A stretch of DNA of 64,000 bases, from contig JAANDG010000170.1 of the NCBI GenBank assembly GCA_036852015.1, positions 124,001-188,000 on the forward strand, read 5' to 3'. Origin of the DNA: Pelodera strongyloides (Eukaryota; Nematoda; Chromadorea; Rhabditida; Rhabditidae). The translations under genes were made by a program, and so were the position numbers. How positions within the stretch are numbered: the first letter of the stretch is position 1; the number at the start of each line of letters is the position of its first letter. Positions 24,309-37,966 of this stretch are shown here, piece by piece. Under the pieces are notes generated by a model. It ran no database searches, was not told the origin of the DNA, and worked only from the letters and a program-made list of their open reading frames with translations.

Positions 24309-24500
24309 ATGTTTTGCAGTTTATTTGTTGAGACTTGTGGACACATTTTGAAGAATGTGATAACCGAGTTCCGGAGACCTTATTCCGCGGATCTATACCG
24401 AGTCTCTGGGAGAGCTAATCCTTTTAGAGGTAGCATTGATCCGCACGGAAAACCACTGTTGTGCAGATGCTGCAAATATTCCTTCCAAATTATCGATTAA
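24309..24500 (+). pseudogene. Degenerate retroelement-like fragment with truncated zinc-knuckle-type motif
   Basis: The frame contains RANPFRGSIDPHGKPLLCRC followed by C, K and Y. The pattern N-P...D-x-x-G-x-P-x-x-C-x-x-C resembles the segment before zinc knuckles in helminth retrotransposon polyproteins. The second half of a CCHC knuckle is not seen, the frame stops soon after, and no reverse transcriptase follows. The resemblance is from memory of the pattern and is weak. Confidence 0.2.
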
Positions 24501-26900
24501 CAGTTCAAGAGCAGACGTACAAAAATGGCGGATTCAGAAATAGATTTGGAAAAACCAATTCATTTTTCACCGTGATTTCCTGACTCTCGTTCACGAACAA
24601 CACTCGAATCATTCAAGCACTATACACATATACAAAGATCCATTGTAGCGGGTTTGTGTACAGGATTGTGACTAACGCACATATTGCTTCCTCCATTATT
24701 TGCCCCTTTATGATCATATTCTCATGCCGTTCGTATTCATAGAGGAAATGAAAACTAGAAATTTGAGTGAACCTGTGAACACGACCATATGGGAACAAAC
24801 TCCCTTCCTATATAATTTGAGCTTGTTAGCAAACGATTGTTAAGGTTCATTTTGACGGTAAAGCATGAGCCCGTGGGTGCTAGTAGAAGAGATTAAAGAG
24901 CACTGTTTTTTTTCATCTCGAATATTCACGAAGATAATCGGTAACTATCTGGTCTAAATGAGATTCGAACTAAAAAACCTGCTTGAAACAGAGAGTGAAA
25001 GATGGATGAGAAATTTCGCCTGCTTTGCCTATAAGAGGAATATGTAAGCTCATTAAAAGGGATGCATCGCTTCATTCAATAGGTCAATTAATCAGTTGAC
25101 TGATAAAGAGAAATCGGATAGGAAAGAAAGGGAAACCGGCCATTTAGCGATTTAAGGAACCATTTTGAATAGATTTTTATGGATGACGGATGACAAAATA
25201 GCGTCCGACGAGCTTCCTGGGAAGGAAAACACAATTACATATTCTATGGTCTTTATTTCAACATTATATCTGAACATATTATAAAGAAACTTAATTTCAT
25301 GCACACATTAATTTCATGCATTCAAAGGTCCGATACATGTATTTTGATAATAAAGACATACACGTGCATTAAATGAGAGACTCTAGCATATATGGTACTT
25401 TAGGCATATGGTTGGTGGTATGGAAATCACAGCCGGATGTCTATATAATGGAAAGTGGTTTGTTATTGAATTGTAGAACTTTTGTATATCAAGTTCACGG
25501 TCAAAAGTCCGTATTTCTGAGCTAAAGAACGTTATATTGTGCGTGTAAACGAGTTTTCGGGTATGTTGTCTGATGTTGGTGGGAAACTGGTTGTGCTGAT
25601 TGAAGGTACGAATATGCGCACATGCACAGATAAATATTCGTACGATTGAAACGAAACGAACACCCTTTATAAAAGCGAGCAAAGGATTTGGTCAGTTCTT
25701 TCCATGTTTTCTAAATTAGTCAATCAAATACGTTAACCAAGCGACACAGTCATATTAATCATAGATAGGCAGTCTTCCAAGAAATAAAATTCTCCAAAAA
25801 ATAATAATGTATGCTATATTTATGATGCGACTAACATAGGGGTTTCAAAATTAATTATTAATTAGTTGTAACGCTTTTGGACATGTACACGACCAGAAAA
25901 CGGCACACATCCTATCCTCAGTGTTCGGATTTGGGAAAAAATTGAAAATTTGACCCAAATCCAATACGGGATTAAAGAGTGAAATGGAAAGGGAAAAACC
26001 AGAAAATAACCAAAGAAATCTAAAGACATCTGCTGTCAATCAATCAATTATTGGAGCATAGCAAACACATTAAGCAAAAAAGAATTATGGTTTTTCGAAT
26101 GATTTTCAGGTATAGAAAGATGCGACGCGTTCGGGTTTTGCCCGTTAGCAGGTCAATGGATTTTGCTTTGATCGAAGATCTATGCATGCGAGTGAATCTT
26201 TTCAAAGACAAAAGAAGCAAGCGACTATGCTTCTAAGAGTCTGCTACTACTTTCATTAATAAAATCTGACGTCATCGAAAATTAGTTTTGCCTTAAAACA
26301 AGCATTTAGTCATTTAGTGGAATCCTTTCCCATGATACCGCGTTGTTATGCAATAACTAAACGTTCCTAATGGTTCTTTCTACCTTTCGGGCGGCAAAAG
26401 CAATGGCTTGTGGCGAACGAGTTTGGGTCATAATAGTGCTATTGGCTATTGGAGAGTAAAAAACCAGCTTGTCGGCGGATAGCCACTAAGCCTGGCCGAC
26501 GGCTTAGCCTCGAACTAGACTGCTGTATTCGAGTTGAGTCACTAAAAGAGATACATCAAATGGAGAGGCGTGAGCCTGGGGGCTTGTGAGTGCACTTTGA
26601 ATTGTAGCTCAGACATTAACATAGGTGATCAGCTTAATCAAGTTTTGGAATATATACTATGAAATGTCAACATGAAACACAATGAAACACCACCGAGAAA
26701 CACATAGCTGCCATACATCGCCTTGCAGAAAAAAAAATTATTTCACAAAAGTAAAGCAAAGTAGAACCCATTCACTAGTGTAACTAACTATGTGTCTCAC
26801 AATAACGCGACAAGGCCTGGTTTTATATTCAAATGGAATTATCACTCCGGTCAATGAATAGCGCATGTAATGTCTATGGCTAGTCCCGTCCCGCGTATAT

Positions 26901-26982
26901 CACTGCAAGGTATTTATTATCAGCCGCTATCCGGCAAATTCGGACGAAAAATGACGAATTTACAGTGATTGCGACCCTTTAA
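26901..26982. mobile_element. MITE family B fragment
   Basis: CACTGCAAGGTATTTATTAT followed by CAGCCGCTATCCGG matches the centre of the copy at 10851-11295, and the right end GTGATTGCGACCCTTTAA is a diverged terminal repeat. The left half is missing or decayed. Confidence 0.6.
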
Positions 26983-27338
26983 TAAATATGTATAATGTGG
27001 TTCAAAATGGCATCTTGAAATAAACAAACTGTGAAAAACTCAACTTGTTGTCAAAGATCATAATCGACTAAGCTCCTGTATAGAAACTTATGAGCAAAAA
27101 TATTTTTCAGGTGACAGTGTGCGATATTATTGTGAGCGAGTAGAAAATTTATGTATTATGTATGTTTGCACAATATTTCCGGTAAGCAACATTTTCCGAT
27201 TCACCTCTAACAGACTTCTAGCACATCTTCTCTACGTCTATTATGTACATAGGTGAAGCGAATGTTACATTTCAGTATTATGTTGCTTATTAGGAAAATG
27301 AAGAAACCAAACAGAGGAAATACTATGTTCTTAAATAC

Positions 27339-27344
27339 TTTATT
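27339..27344 (-). terminator. Poly(A) signal of the mucin-like gene
   Basis: AATAAA on the minus strand, about 170 bases downstream of the stop codon. Confidence 0.45.
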
Positions 27345-27511
27345 TAAACCCACATATTTGTATATAAAAAAGTTGGACAAACTTTTGCTGAATTCGATTG
27401 TTCATTTCTTTTAAATGGTAATTAGGCAGCTGTTATCTAATATAATATAATTTAGTTATATTTTATAGATAGAATCGTATAACTTAGACTTCTTTACATT
27501 TCGTTTTAATT

Positions 27512-29099
27512 TTAAAGATAGAAAATTATTGTGAAGCAAAATACATGCAGGATATTATGCACCAGAGAAGCTGAACTGCTACTGGCTGACATTGAAGTAG
27601 ACGTTGTTGGGAGAGTTGCGGTTACCGTTGTATGAATAGTAACAGCTGCAGTTGAATTAACTGTTGAAGTCGTTTGTTCCCTGTTTTCAGTTGTATGTCT
27701 GGCTGTTGTGCTTCTTGACGTCGACGTTGTTGGTTTTGTCTGTTTCTTTGTTTGCGCGGAAACTTCCTCGATCTCGGTTGTTGTTGATGCCACTTCAGTA
27801 GTGGTTGTTCTCATAGTGGATGATGAAGGACTGGACGAGCTGGAAGTCGATGTTTCGATCACTTTTTCGGTAGTCTGCGCTGTTGCTACGGTTGTTTCAG
27901 AAGGCGGTTGTGTTACTAGGACATATGTCATAGTGGGAATCACCGCCCCACTTACTGTAGACGGCGAACTGGTTTCCGTACTTACTGCGGCAGGAGTTGT
28001 TCTCATTGAAGATGTTGAAGCGCTGATATTCCAAGCCTCAGTGGTAGAAATATTAATGTCTAATGTATCGTTCGTAAGCGCTAGCGATGAATTTTCCTTG
28101 TCGACCTCAGCTGACATCGATTCCAAGAAAGAAAGATCCGTTTCCGATGAATTTTCCTTGTCGACCTCAGCTGACAGCGATTCCAAGAAATAAAGATCCG
28201 TTTCCATTCGTTCCGGAACTTTTCCCGTTGAGAAGATTGCTGTCGTTATGGGGTCAGTTGTTGCGCGTACATCATTTTCTCCCTCATAAGTCCATTTGTA
28301 TTCTGGCCGTTGCGTTGTGATCGGGGCTGGCGTTCGATCACAGTCGCACATCTGCCTCATTATGGAGACGTGCTGAAATGATACAATTACAAATAAACAT
28401 GCATATAAAGTCATGTTGATTGACAGTTCAAGCCCTGATTTAATCAGTGATGGCCGAAAATATTTCCCTTTGGGGTCCAACAGCGACTGTGCCCAAAGGA
28501 TTACTGAACTAAAAGGAAAGTTTTTCATAATAATTTCTTAGCGCGTTTTATCGTCTTGGATATTCTTGTCAAAATGCTGAATTTCGTGCTACCTAACTGT
28601 TCCATTAATTTTTCTTGATAAGAAAGTTTCCAAACCGGAGTAGTTTATCAGGCTCAAGGTAAACTATTTTTTTAATCGTTGAAATAAACGAAGTAGTCTG
28701 AATTAAAGGGATGTGTTCACAAAATAATTGATTCTCGATCGAACAACGATCATTAAAACCTATACGTATAGCATTGCCCTAGAGTTTAGAAGTCATCAAT
28801 GATTATCTAGCAGATATCGAAGTATTATAGATTTTTTCATTCTTTATAATTTCCTATTTACTAGCTTTTGTTAAAGATTCGGTGGTTCTTATAAATGGCA
28901 GTGGGGTGAAAGCCACATCGGCTAGACCTGCTTAGAACTGACAGCGAAACTAGATCAACGTCGAAATAATTTACGCCGAAATAATGGGTCATAACTTAAG
29001 AAGAACCGTAAACAGTTCCCAAATCGAAGTAACATCAAAGCATAATAGTTAACTCACCTGGCATATAAAAACGCAGGTCACTGCTTGCACAAACATCAT
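27512..29099 (-). CDS. Secreted Ser/Thr-rich mucin-like protein, possibly GPI-anchored (300 aa, 2 exons)
   Basis: Exon 1 (29099-29058) encodes MMFVQAVTCVFICQ and is joined in phase 0 to exon 2 (28372-27512), starting HVSIMRQMCDCDRTPAP. The splice turns a long ORF with a poor N-terminus into one with a hydrophobic signal peptide. The mature part is very rich in Thr and Ser (for example SSSSSPSSSTMRTTTTE), as in O-glycosylated mucin domains. A 20-residue unit, ETDL(Y/S)FLES(L/M)SAEVDKENSS, occurs twice in tandem. The last 17 or so residues are hydrophobic and end FCFTIIFYL, like a GPI-attachment signal or a terminal membrane anchor. A TATA box precedes it. No catalytic domain is visible; surface coat or cuticle-surface mucin is a reasonable inference only. 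Confidence 0.8.
28086..28205 (-). repeat. Tandem duplication of a 60-bp coding unit
   Basis: Two adjacent 60-bp copies (28086-28145 and 28146-28205) differ at a few bases and keep the reading frame, giving the repeated ENSSETDL-type unit of the mucin-like protein. Confidence 0.9.
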
Positions 29100-29145
29100 G
29101 TTAAACTTCCAGGGGTTGCAATGTGTGCCCGAAGTTACAAAGAAC

Positions 29146-29153
29146 TATATAAA
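29146..29153 (-). promoter_or_regulatory. TATA-like box of the mucin-like gene
   Basis: TTTATATA on the minus strand, about 50 bases upstream of the ATG in exon 1. This spacing supports the two-exon model. Confidence 0.5.
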
Positions 29154-32100
29154 TTTGAACGCTATACCATTTTTGCTGCGTGAATCACTTTTTTGTTTCC
29201 AAACCTTCGCGAATTGTATCAAAGAAAATGACAAGCAATAGACAATACTTCTGGTAATTTTGGTAATGCCGAAATGTTGCTAATAATCACGAGAAACGCA
29301 TTGGCGGTTCGGTTTGTTTGCGGAAAATCAGCAAAAAAAACGAAATCAAAGATTAAATTTTATGGGGTTCCAAGTATCCCAAAAAATGTCCGTGTTTATG
29401 TTAATACTACCGTATATTTGCACTAAAGATGAATATTTAAAAGTATTCTCGTGAAGTTCCAAAATACAGTATTTTATACTAGAAGCCCCACTAGCGGCAA
29501 ATACTTTAAACTAGAAACAATACATATATGAACTTCATCGTGAAAAATATGACATCTGCAGACAGCGGACAACAGAAGTATACATACTTACAAGAGATTC
29601 GCATTTAAAAGGATAATATCTGCTTCAAGAGATAACTCTTGTAATTTGGCAAATTGGCATCTATGCTCACCAAGTAAAATGCAGTAACTGACCAATTATC
29701 ACAGACCAAGCAGGAGAGTTTGCCAGATGGCACCGTGATGCTGGAAAACGTCTGCAGGATTTACCATGGTTTCACGCATGACGCGCGAATAACCATTTTC
29801 CATAATGTAACATGCATAAGGTACACTTGCTGGTCGAATTGTGTATTTGTGTTGTTATACTAAGCGCAATTCAAATTGCAGATTAATTAAAGAGTCGGTT
29901 CCTCTTCTGTAGAAAACGGCGCATCTTTTGTTTGTTTGCTGTATAGTATACTGCACTGATGGATAAGAAACGCTAACACTTTCATACATATCTATTGTTT
30001 GTTTTCAAGCCGTCCATGGTTCTACAGGTCGGTCAAATAAACGGCATGATTCATCTGTGCTCCGCAATCATCGTAATGGCAACAATGTGTTATATGTATT
30101 CTATTTTTTGTATAGCTGTTACTTGACCGAAAATATTTATGTATACGTAAACTTTCGCTTATGTTTGAGAAATAGCAGAGGGAAACATGTATTTTAACTT
30201 ATTCAACATTTTTATAACCGATTGCTGGCCCTGACTTTATAAGCAGTTTCAATTCGTTTCAGCGAGTCGCATAATTGAAAGATTTCATGATTTAGCACTA
30301 TTGCAGGCGGCTCCTGAATACTGCTTTTTCGTTCAAGATGCTCCGCTAGATAGAATTATTCCTTCTTCTTTTACTTCTCGCTATTCATAGAAGGCGCTGA
30401 TCCACGAAATAATGCTTTCCTTCAGAGTTTTTAAAGTGAAGAGTCATATTCATTCTAACATCGTAACGAAATTGAAATCTTTCCACTAATTTCATTATAC
30501 ACATACATAAAGCTTTTTTCAAAGATTTCTTTTAGATAGTTATTGCATAAATACCGAAATACAGCTCATAGTAGGCTGCCATTAAATGTAGTTTTTTGTG
30601 CAAGCATATCAGTCTTTTTACTTTACGTAGCTTTTTAGACAATACCAATCTTTCCTCCAAGGCTCGAGTTGTTTTCTGAAAATTTACTTCAGAAAAATAC
30701 CCATTTTACTTAAATTTGTGATAATTTGTTGTCATAAACTAAACATAGCACAACTTTATCCATACATTTTCTCATCATCTCTAGGTTTAATCAACTACTT
30801 TTATTTCTTCTTATATCATAAGAACTAGCTGATCCGTCCTTTTTGAAAGTAAAAGAAATTGCGGCACACATTTCCTTTATGCGACTGATTTCCTGAAGTT
30901 TTCATGCATTGTTTGTATGGGGCTCTTCGTGAAAAGAGCTGCTTTTTTGTTTTACGTATTTTCACGGAATAGTAGTAGTCCACGCCATTTAATTGTTTCT
31001 TAAGACTGCACTTATATGTGGCATAAATATTGTGGCGCAACTAGTGACACTTCTTTTCACACACACACAAATCTGGCCTCAGGTTAGTTCACATTTTGCC
31101 GTTAGCCATATTGGGAAGGATAATAATCACTCAACTTACTACTCGTACATTGCAACTTACACTCTGCTTAAGAAACAAATATAATACGTTGCGTATTTAT
31201 GTTATGCTTCAACGCTTCAATGCTTAATGAGTTCAATCAATTTCTAATTAGCTGTGACCGGTGGTTGAACTGTACTCGAGGCCCACATTTACCAAACGTA
31301 GTGTTAGATGTTATTTAGTCTGTCAAATGGGTGCGTGGATTAAATAACAGAGTTGCTTGAACAAACAACATAGGATTCTTATGTGTATCAAATGACACCC
31401 TCTTCTCAGCCACCTACCATAAAGACCGCATTCTGGCTTTGCTGACAAATAAAAAATAACACGCGAAATATGTTATATCGTGGGGCATTCATGGTGCCCC
31501 ATGAAAATACTCACCTATTTACAAAACTTTATTTTATTTTTTATTTTTTCTACCTTTGCTTTCAAGATTTTGATGCCTAAATTTTTTCCCGTTAATTTCC
31601 CTCTTTTTTTTTTCGCTTTCAACTCAATTTCTTTGTTAGTTCGATTTTCGAATGAAAATTTAATTCAGCATCTTTGTGTAGATTTCAGGCAGTTCTGCTT
31701 GAATAGCTTTATGAGGCGTGTCTGAAAGGAATATGGGCGATAGTGGCACCAGAATCAGCAAATAAAATATCCCGTATGTGGCCCCCCTATTGGAAACAAT
31801 ACAACTCCATTGGGGGCGGCATACACTTTGTGAATGCAAATCAGTCGTTAATTAGTCACTTGTATGAATAGGGAAAGGATTGATGATTGTCATCCGCGAT
31901 AGAGCGAAAGAGAAAGAAGAAAGAAAGTATCCCCGGGGAGATATCCTCCAGAATAGAAAGCAGAGAACGCTTGGATGACCGTAAAGCATTATCATCCTTA
32001 TTGTTAGCAGTTTGTTTGTGCCGTTCGTGGACTAATGTATGACTTGCTTGCAATTCGTGATGCCGTTCCATACTCTAAGGTTATATTTTCACTAGAAAAT

Positions 32101-33435
32101 AGGGTTTTGTTATACATTAATACGAATATTTTCTCCTGATATTTGCTAGGAATTTAGTAGGAATTTAGTAGCTTACAAATAGATAATAATTTTTGAAGCG
32201 TTGTTTTCTTCAACTGGTAGTCGTATGTTTGTCAGACATCCGCCGTAAAAATTGAATTCACCCGCCAGTCGCAGACACCGTTGCCAAATTGTGAGTGATT
32301 GTTTACTAAATAAATGTCAGCTTTGATTAACCATGGCTTTCCGAGAAGCGAAGCTAGTTTTGTTACTTTATATACATGTCCGAGAGAGACTGGCGCAAGC
32401 TGAAATATGGGCTGCTCTCCTTAAAATAATAAGGCCACTTTGCTTGCGTTGCTGCCTCTTTTATGCTCTCCTTTACAACATACTTAGCTTCCTTCCACCT
32501 TCACTGCATGGTTCCAAGTTCGTATTTATAGTAAGAACAAATGTTTAGCTTCGTCCTAATTTTTCATTAAATAAATCCTCTTTTTTTTAAATGCGGCTAC
32601 ATTTTGCGTCCATATCTGCATTCTTATTTCTGTCTCCGCCTTTTTATCTCTCTCGCGCACGGGCATCTATTTTCGTATGTGGACGTATTGGTCACTTCAG
32701 GGAACATCCCTTCACAACTCTTTGAATTTGCATACGTAACACCGTTACTTGCAAAGGGACACAAGACATGAATTATCATGCTAAAAAGGGGTTCAGCTTT
32801 GACAACATTTGTAAACGTTTACAAATGTATAATTCTTCTTACTTTCGGTATTATGTGCTTTTATGATGGTGGATGGTATTGTATAGAATCATTGACCCGG
32901 ATATTACCCACACAAACTCACTGTAGAGCAGTGGGAGGGTACGATGCACCTCTCCTTTGTCAACAAACAATTGGTAAAGTAGACATCTAGGGTGCATTGG
33001 CTTATACCATTTCCCGTTTTGTTATTTTGGCAAGTTACCTACTTAGGGCAACTCTATAATACCCAAATGGCATAGACATATATACCCAATAACTCTTTTA
33101 TGCATGCGTGTTAAAGTCGGCTCGACTTGGGCAATTATTCGCCTTTTTTCGTAAGATTCAGTTTTGGAGTCATATTAGGATGGCGGCAAGTATTTTACGT
33201 GACATACGCTCATAAAAACATACTAAATCTGAGCGGAAAAGTTAAGCTACATTCTTTGTGGAATGTGTTCTCTATCAATACTTACACGGCATTGTCTAAA
33301 TATATGTATTATTTCCTAAATTTAAACTATTCACGTGTCTGATAGTGGGTTTGTGCGTTAGTTGGCCTATTACTAAATCGTCTTTCTTTTCAGAATGTTA
33401 TGTCAGTAAATAAAAATTGGAAAATCTGAGCAGAT
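29154..33435. other. 4.3-kb spacer between divergent mucin-like and LARGE genes
   Basis: AT-rich DNA with no exon chain, RNA gene or repeat family I recognise. It must hold the promoter of the LARGE-type gene, but no TATA box is obvious near 33436. Confidence 0.55.
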
Positions 33436-36400
33436 ATGCGACGTCGACGAAAGCTTTATTTTCTGCTACTCATTATCCTATTGACATTATGCTTTATGTC
33501 AGTATTGTACATGGCAATTTCTATTGAAGGTGAGTTAGTGCTCGTTGAATAGTTTACCTGACACACACTTTTTTTTCATTTGACAAATTAGCTGTGAACG
33601 CCATTTAATAATATCAATTATTTAGTGTCTTACTTCCTTGGCGTGCAAATCCATTCGCTGTCGTTCGAAAGATTCGTGCAGGAAACAAATTCATGCGAGG
33701 TGAGATATTAAAGTGCCACTACAAATAGTATTGCCGTTTTTTTCAGACTTTCACACACGTCTCGTTCTAGCAAATTAGTTGCGCATGCAGCTTTTTTCGC
33801 TCTAGACTAGGATATGGTCGAATAAACCATAGAACTTGACCACATCGTATTTCTTAACCTTAGGTTCTGCATGTGGCTATTGTGATTGGTGGTTTCACGA
33901 CTTCTTCACGAACATCCGTACTTCTGAAGAGCTTGTTTCATTTTCATCCCTCTCCACTGCATCTACATCTGATTGTTGACGATGCGGGAAATGAAGTTAT
34001 GCCTACGCTTATTGACACCTGGCAATTGGCCAATGGTACGTAATATGCAAATGCAACAATTATCTTTTACCTAATTATCGAGATATCTTGATTTCTATGT
34101 AATCAAGCTATGAGCACTTATTATATTCTGATTTCTATGCAACGTTATGCATTCTTTTGCAGTATTTTCAGACTTTTGCTGTGTAAATAGTTTATGTGCA
34201 TATGTTGCATGACTTCACGCAATGCGTACCCGTTTATTATTTATCGAGTTCACAAACTTATTGGAACACTTTAAAAGATATTTCGTTATTTACGTTCTTG
34301 GAGAAAGAGTAGGAAGTCTAGTGATACGGTAAATTCTAATTGTATGTTTTAGTTGAGTATACAATGTACAACGTGTCTGATTATGAGAACCGGGTGTCGT
34401 GGATTCCAAACAGGCATTATTCTCACAATTTTGGTCTTATCAAATTGATCCTGCCAGATATTATCGATCGAACTGTTGAAAAGGTAAGTAAATATATGCC
34501 TCTTTGATTTTTTGAACATAAGAACATGGATGTGCAGTAACATCTACTATCATGCATCTATAGTTTCACTTCGGAATTGTTGTTTTGTTTTTGGATTTAT
34601 CTGAAAGTTGTAGGTTCTTCTCCTCGACGCAGACGTGTTGATAGTGAATGATGTGCGGAAGCTCCTCGTACATTGGGACAGAATGAATGACAGTCAAATA
34701 TATGCAATGGTGGAGAATCTATCAAATTGGTACACTACTCAAGACCCCATCAACCATGTCTGGCCAGCAATTGTAAGTAACATACCAAGCCTAGGCTGTG
34801 AATTAAGCTAAAAATTTAGTCCTGTTAAATAGTAGTAGTAATTATTCTGCCGTACTGCATTCTGGCATATTTGCTTAAGACAATTTAACATTTTTTTTTT
34901 CATTGGCAGTATTAAAGCAGTAGATTGAAAATATAAAATATATCGACATGTTACCTCAAAGTATGGGATTTTAGAGTGTGAGCATGGGAGTTCTATAAAT
35001 AACATAAAAGTGACATGGACAACATCAAGACTCGCTAAGTCATTTTAAGGAACTTGCGCAATGAACAATAAAAATGTTTTCTTTAGGAAAATGGCTTTAA
35101 TTCTGGAGTTGCTCTAGTTAATTTGGCAAGAATGAGGGAACTTCACTGGAACAATATATGGAGAAGTGTCGCACAGGAACACTTACGGGAATATGGAAGA
35201 ACTATGCTGGCCGATCAGGTTAATTGAGTTTACTTTTATAAACTAATACTTTTGGCTCTAACCATTCCGCTCTCTTAGTGTTGTCGACGTACTGATCTTG
35301 CATCATAATTTATTCATATACCTAATCAGAACAGAGGTTTCATATCAGCTATTTTCAGGATATACTTAATGCAGTCTTCAAACTTTTTCCTCAATTTATC
35401 TACAAACTTCCGTGTGAATTCAACTTGCAGCTCGGTTTTAGTTCTCAACCAGATTTGTGCAAAGTTTCATTGAAGGATGTCAGCGTGAGTTGAATAACTT
35501 CCTCTACTGTTTTCAATGATTGGAATATCTAACTTTACATTACCTTGGAATTGCGGTTGATTTTCTTGTTGATGTATCATTCTTGCGTACTGAAGATCGT
35601 TCACTGGAATTCTCCGTTGAAGACTTCCACAAACAACCGTTACGCTTCCTTCTTCAAACGATATTACACGACGTTCTCGGATATGGATGGATATTTTCTC
35701 CAACAAACCAGAGAAGACTGTGGAAGTCCGACAGTAAGTGGTCTCACTAACAATAACTGTGGTACCAATGAACAGCGCATTCGAAATGAACATTTTATTG
35801 TCCCCAATTAAAACGGTACTGTCTCACTTACCTTTAGCAGGGACTGATGAAAAATCATGACTAATTGTCAGCAAGATTTTCATTTTGCATTATTTTTTCA
35901 TTTTACCTTCATAAATTCATGAAATTGTGTCAGTTTCAGGAAATCTCGGGCACTTTTGTTTACGAATACGACGACAACGCGGATGGTTGCGCTGAAATAT
36001 TTCATGCAAGGGACACGCTGTTCAGAACACACAAATTCGTGAAACCGTTTCAGCTAGAGGTATTCAATGTGTTGCAAAATCAGTCTCTTCTTCAATAATT
36101 GTTTTAAAGTAGCTTTCGGGGCTCTTATGTTATGTGCCATTGATTAATGCGAATTTTATTGCAGGATTCTTTGAATGACATTACTCTCGTCACCCAATTA
36201 TCTATCGATCGGTTGCCTATGTTGGAAAAGGTTCTAACAGCGTGGGAGGTCAGAGAATAATTATTATGTTACTCTTCATAATAAAAGTGCCCAACAAAAT
36301 CATGAACTTAAATTTTGTCTTATATATTTCAGGGACCTGCATCAATTGCAATCTACTTGACCGACACCGAATTTTCCCAATTGATTGCTTATGTTTCTGA

Positions 36401-37698
36401 ACAGACCGAAGTGTTCAGACCTAATGTCGCTTTGCATGCTGTGTTCAAAAAAGGAGTAGGTCATTTCAATGTTTGCATTCGTATAATTGTCCTTCGACTA
36501 GCACATTCTTAAAATAAACATTTATTTTGCTTTGTAGTACCTGTATCCAGTCAACTACCTGCGCAATGTTGCCCTGAACTCTAGTAGGACGGATTTTGTA
36601 TATCTGGCAGATGTGGATTTTTTGCCGTCGACAGGTATTTTGAACTTTTAGGAAAATAACGTGTCGCAACTGATTTGTTGATTGCACAACTTAACACACC
36701 CTTATAACTCCAAATTTACAGGTATTTATTCGTTCCTTCGGCATCACGTCACTTCGCTAAATACTGTAAGGACATCCCTGGTGGTGCCAGCGTTCGAATA
36801 TCTGGGAACAAAAAGAGTGGAAAAGTCTCTGTCGAAAACAGAGCTTTTGGAACAAATCCAACAAAACCAGGTTGAACCTACTTGTTTTTGTTTACACCTG
36901 TTTGGGTTTTATGGCTCAATCTTACAACGTTTGATAACCATTTTTATTAACAAGTGTTCTTTATAGGTGCAGTTTTTCCGCGAAGATGTGTGGCCAAGAG
37001 GGCATGCTCCTACAGACTATGAAAAGTGGAAAGTAGCAATGGAACATTATCAGGTTGGTTTGCTGTGTTACAGTATAAACAGTGCGTCAAAAACAACCTC
37101 TTTACGAAAATGAGAGTAAACGTCGTGTGATGGTCATTGCTCCATATATATAAGATATGTAGAAAATTGCAAGGCCTTTTTCGTAGTGTTATCGTGCATT
37201 TATAGCCGACATTATATGTATGTTGTTCTTATTTTCAAATCATCTTACAGGTCGGATGGCAACCGAACTATGAGCCATACGTCGTCGTGCGAAAGAATGA
37301 GACTCCTCCTTACGATATGCGGTTTCTGGGATTTGGATGGAATAAAGTGACACACATTATGAGGATGAACTCGATGAAGTAAGATATGCATATAAATATT
37401 ATGTATGTTTTACATAATGCACTCAACAACATTTTTACATTTCGGACACAAAATTTTCAACATCAACAGTATCAAGCAAAGATTATGTTTGCTTGTGTCA
37501 TTGTTCCCTAACGTTGACCATTCGTTTCATATTTATTCTTTTAGTTTCTCGTTTGTTGTGCTCCCCGATGTCTTCTCAGTGCATCACCCACACTCTTCTT
37601 CGTTTGATGCTGTGAGATTCAGGAACTCGCAAGTCTACCGAAAATGCATGAAATCATTGAAAGGGGAATTTGTTAGAGATCTACTCAATCATCACTAG
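33436..37698 (+). CDS. lge-1: LARGE-type bifunctional xylosyl-/glucuronyltransferase (655 aa, 16 exons)
   Basis: Golgi type II enzyme related to LARGE, which builds the xylose-glucuronate repeat (matriglycan) on dystroglycan. Exons: 33436-33529, 33626-33699, 33864-34035, 34353-34483, 34614-34772, 35087-35218, 35359-35484, 35596-35733, 35940-36059, 36165-36248, 36333-36455, 36538-36634, 36722-36870, 36967-37053, 37251-37378, 37545-37698; total 1,968 bases, in frame. MRRRRK then a membrane anchor (about 7-28) gives type II topology. The GT8-like half starts at [12 protein letters not shown] and carries LLLDADV (D162, D164); [12 protein letters not shown] follows. The GT49-like half carries LADVDFLPS (D476, D478) and ends with [13 protein letters not shown] and [13 protein letters not shown]. 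Both DxD motifs are intact, so both activities are plausible. The acceptor of exon 8 (GAAG|ATC) is weak but gives the conserved VHWNSP. Confidence 0.95.
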
Positions 37699-37960
37699 AA
37701 TTTGCAGTTTGCAATACATTCCTTCTTACAACAGAAGTCATTAACCTATTAATTTGGATTACAATTAGCAACACATTTTATTTTATCTTGTGAGCAAAAT
37801 CGTTTGATTCTGTCCCAATCTGCTGACGAGTGATCATGAATTGCATTCGTAACTTAATTGTGCTCATATGTATAAAAAACGGGTGAATTGTTTAATAGTT
37901 CTTTGCAATAGTTTGAATTACCATACTTACCGGTGAACCGAGCTGTTTTTTTTATTAAAC

Positions 37961-37966
37961 AATAAA
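37961..37966 (+). terminator. Poly(A) signal of the LARGE-type gene
   Basis: AATAAA about 260 bases after the stop codon, preceded by an ATTAAA a few bases upstream. Confidence 0.5.

Larger units (their letters stand above)
20211..27338. other. 7.1-kb gene-poor region
   Basis: No multi-exon gene could be built on either strand. It contains a GC-rich inverted repeat (23022-23156), one possible first exon (23520-23590), a degenerate retroelement-like ORF (24309-24500) and a MITE fragment (26901-26982). A 148-codon minus-strand frame directly upstream of the PTR start has no recognisable domain. Confidence 0.55.

Noticed and set aside
27708..28193. 161-codon plus-strand Val/Ser-rich frame
   Set aside because: It is the antisense shadow of the Thr/Ser-rich mucin-like exon.
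28373..28528. Extension of the mucin-like ORF to an ATG at 28528
   Set aside because: It gives a polar N-terminus without a signal peptide, whereas the acceptor at 28373 plus exon 1 at 29058-29099 gives a proper one and a TATA box.
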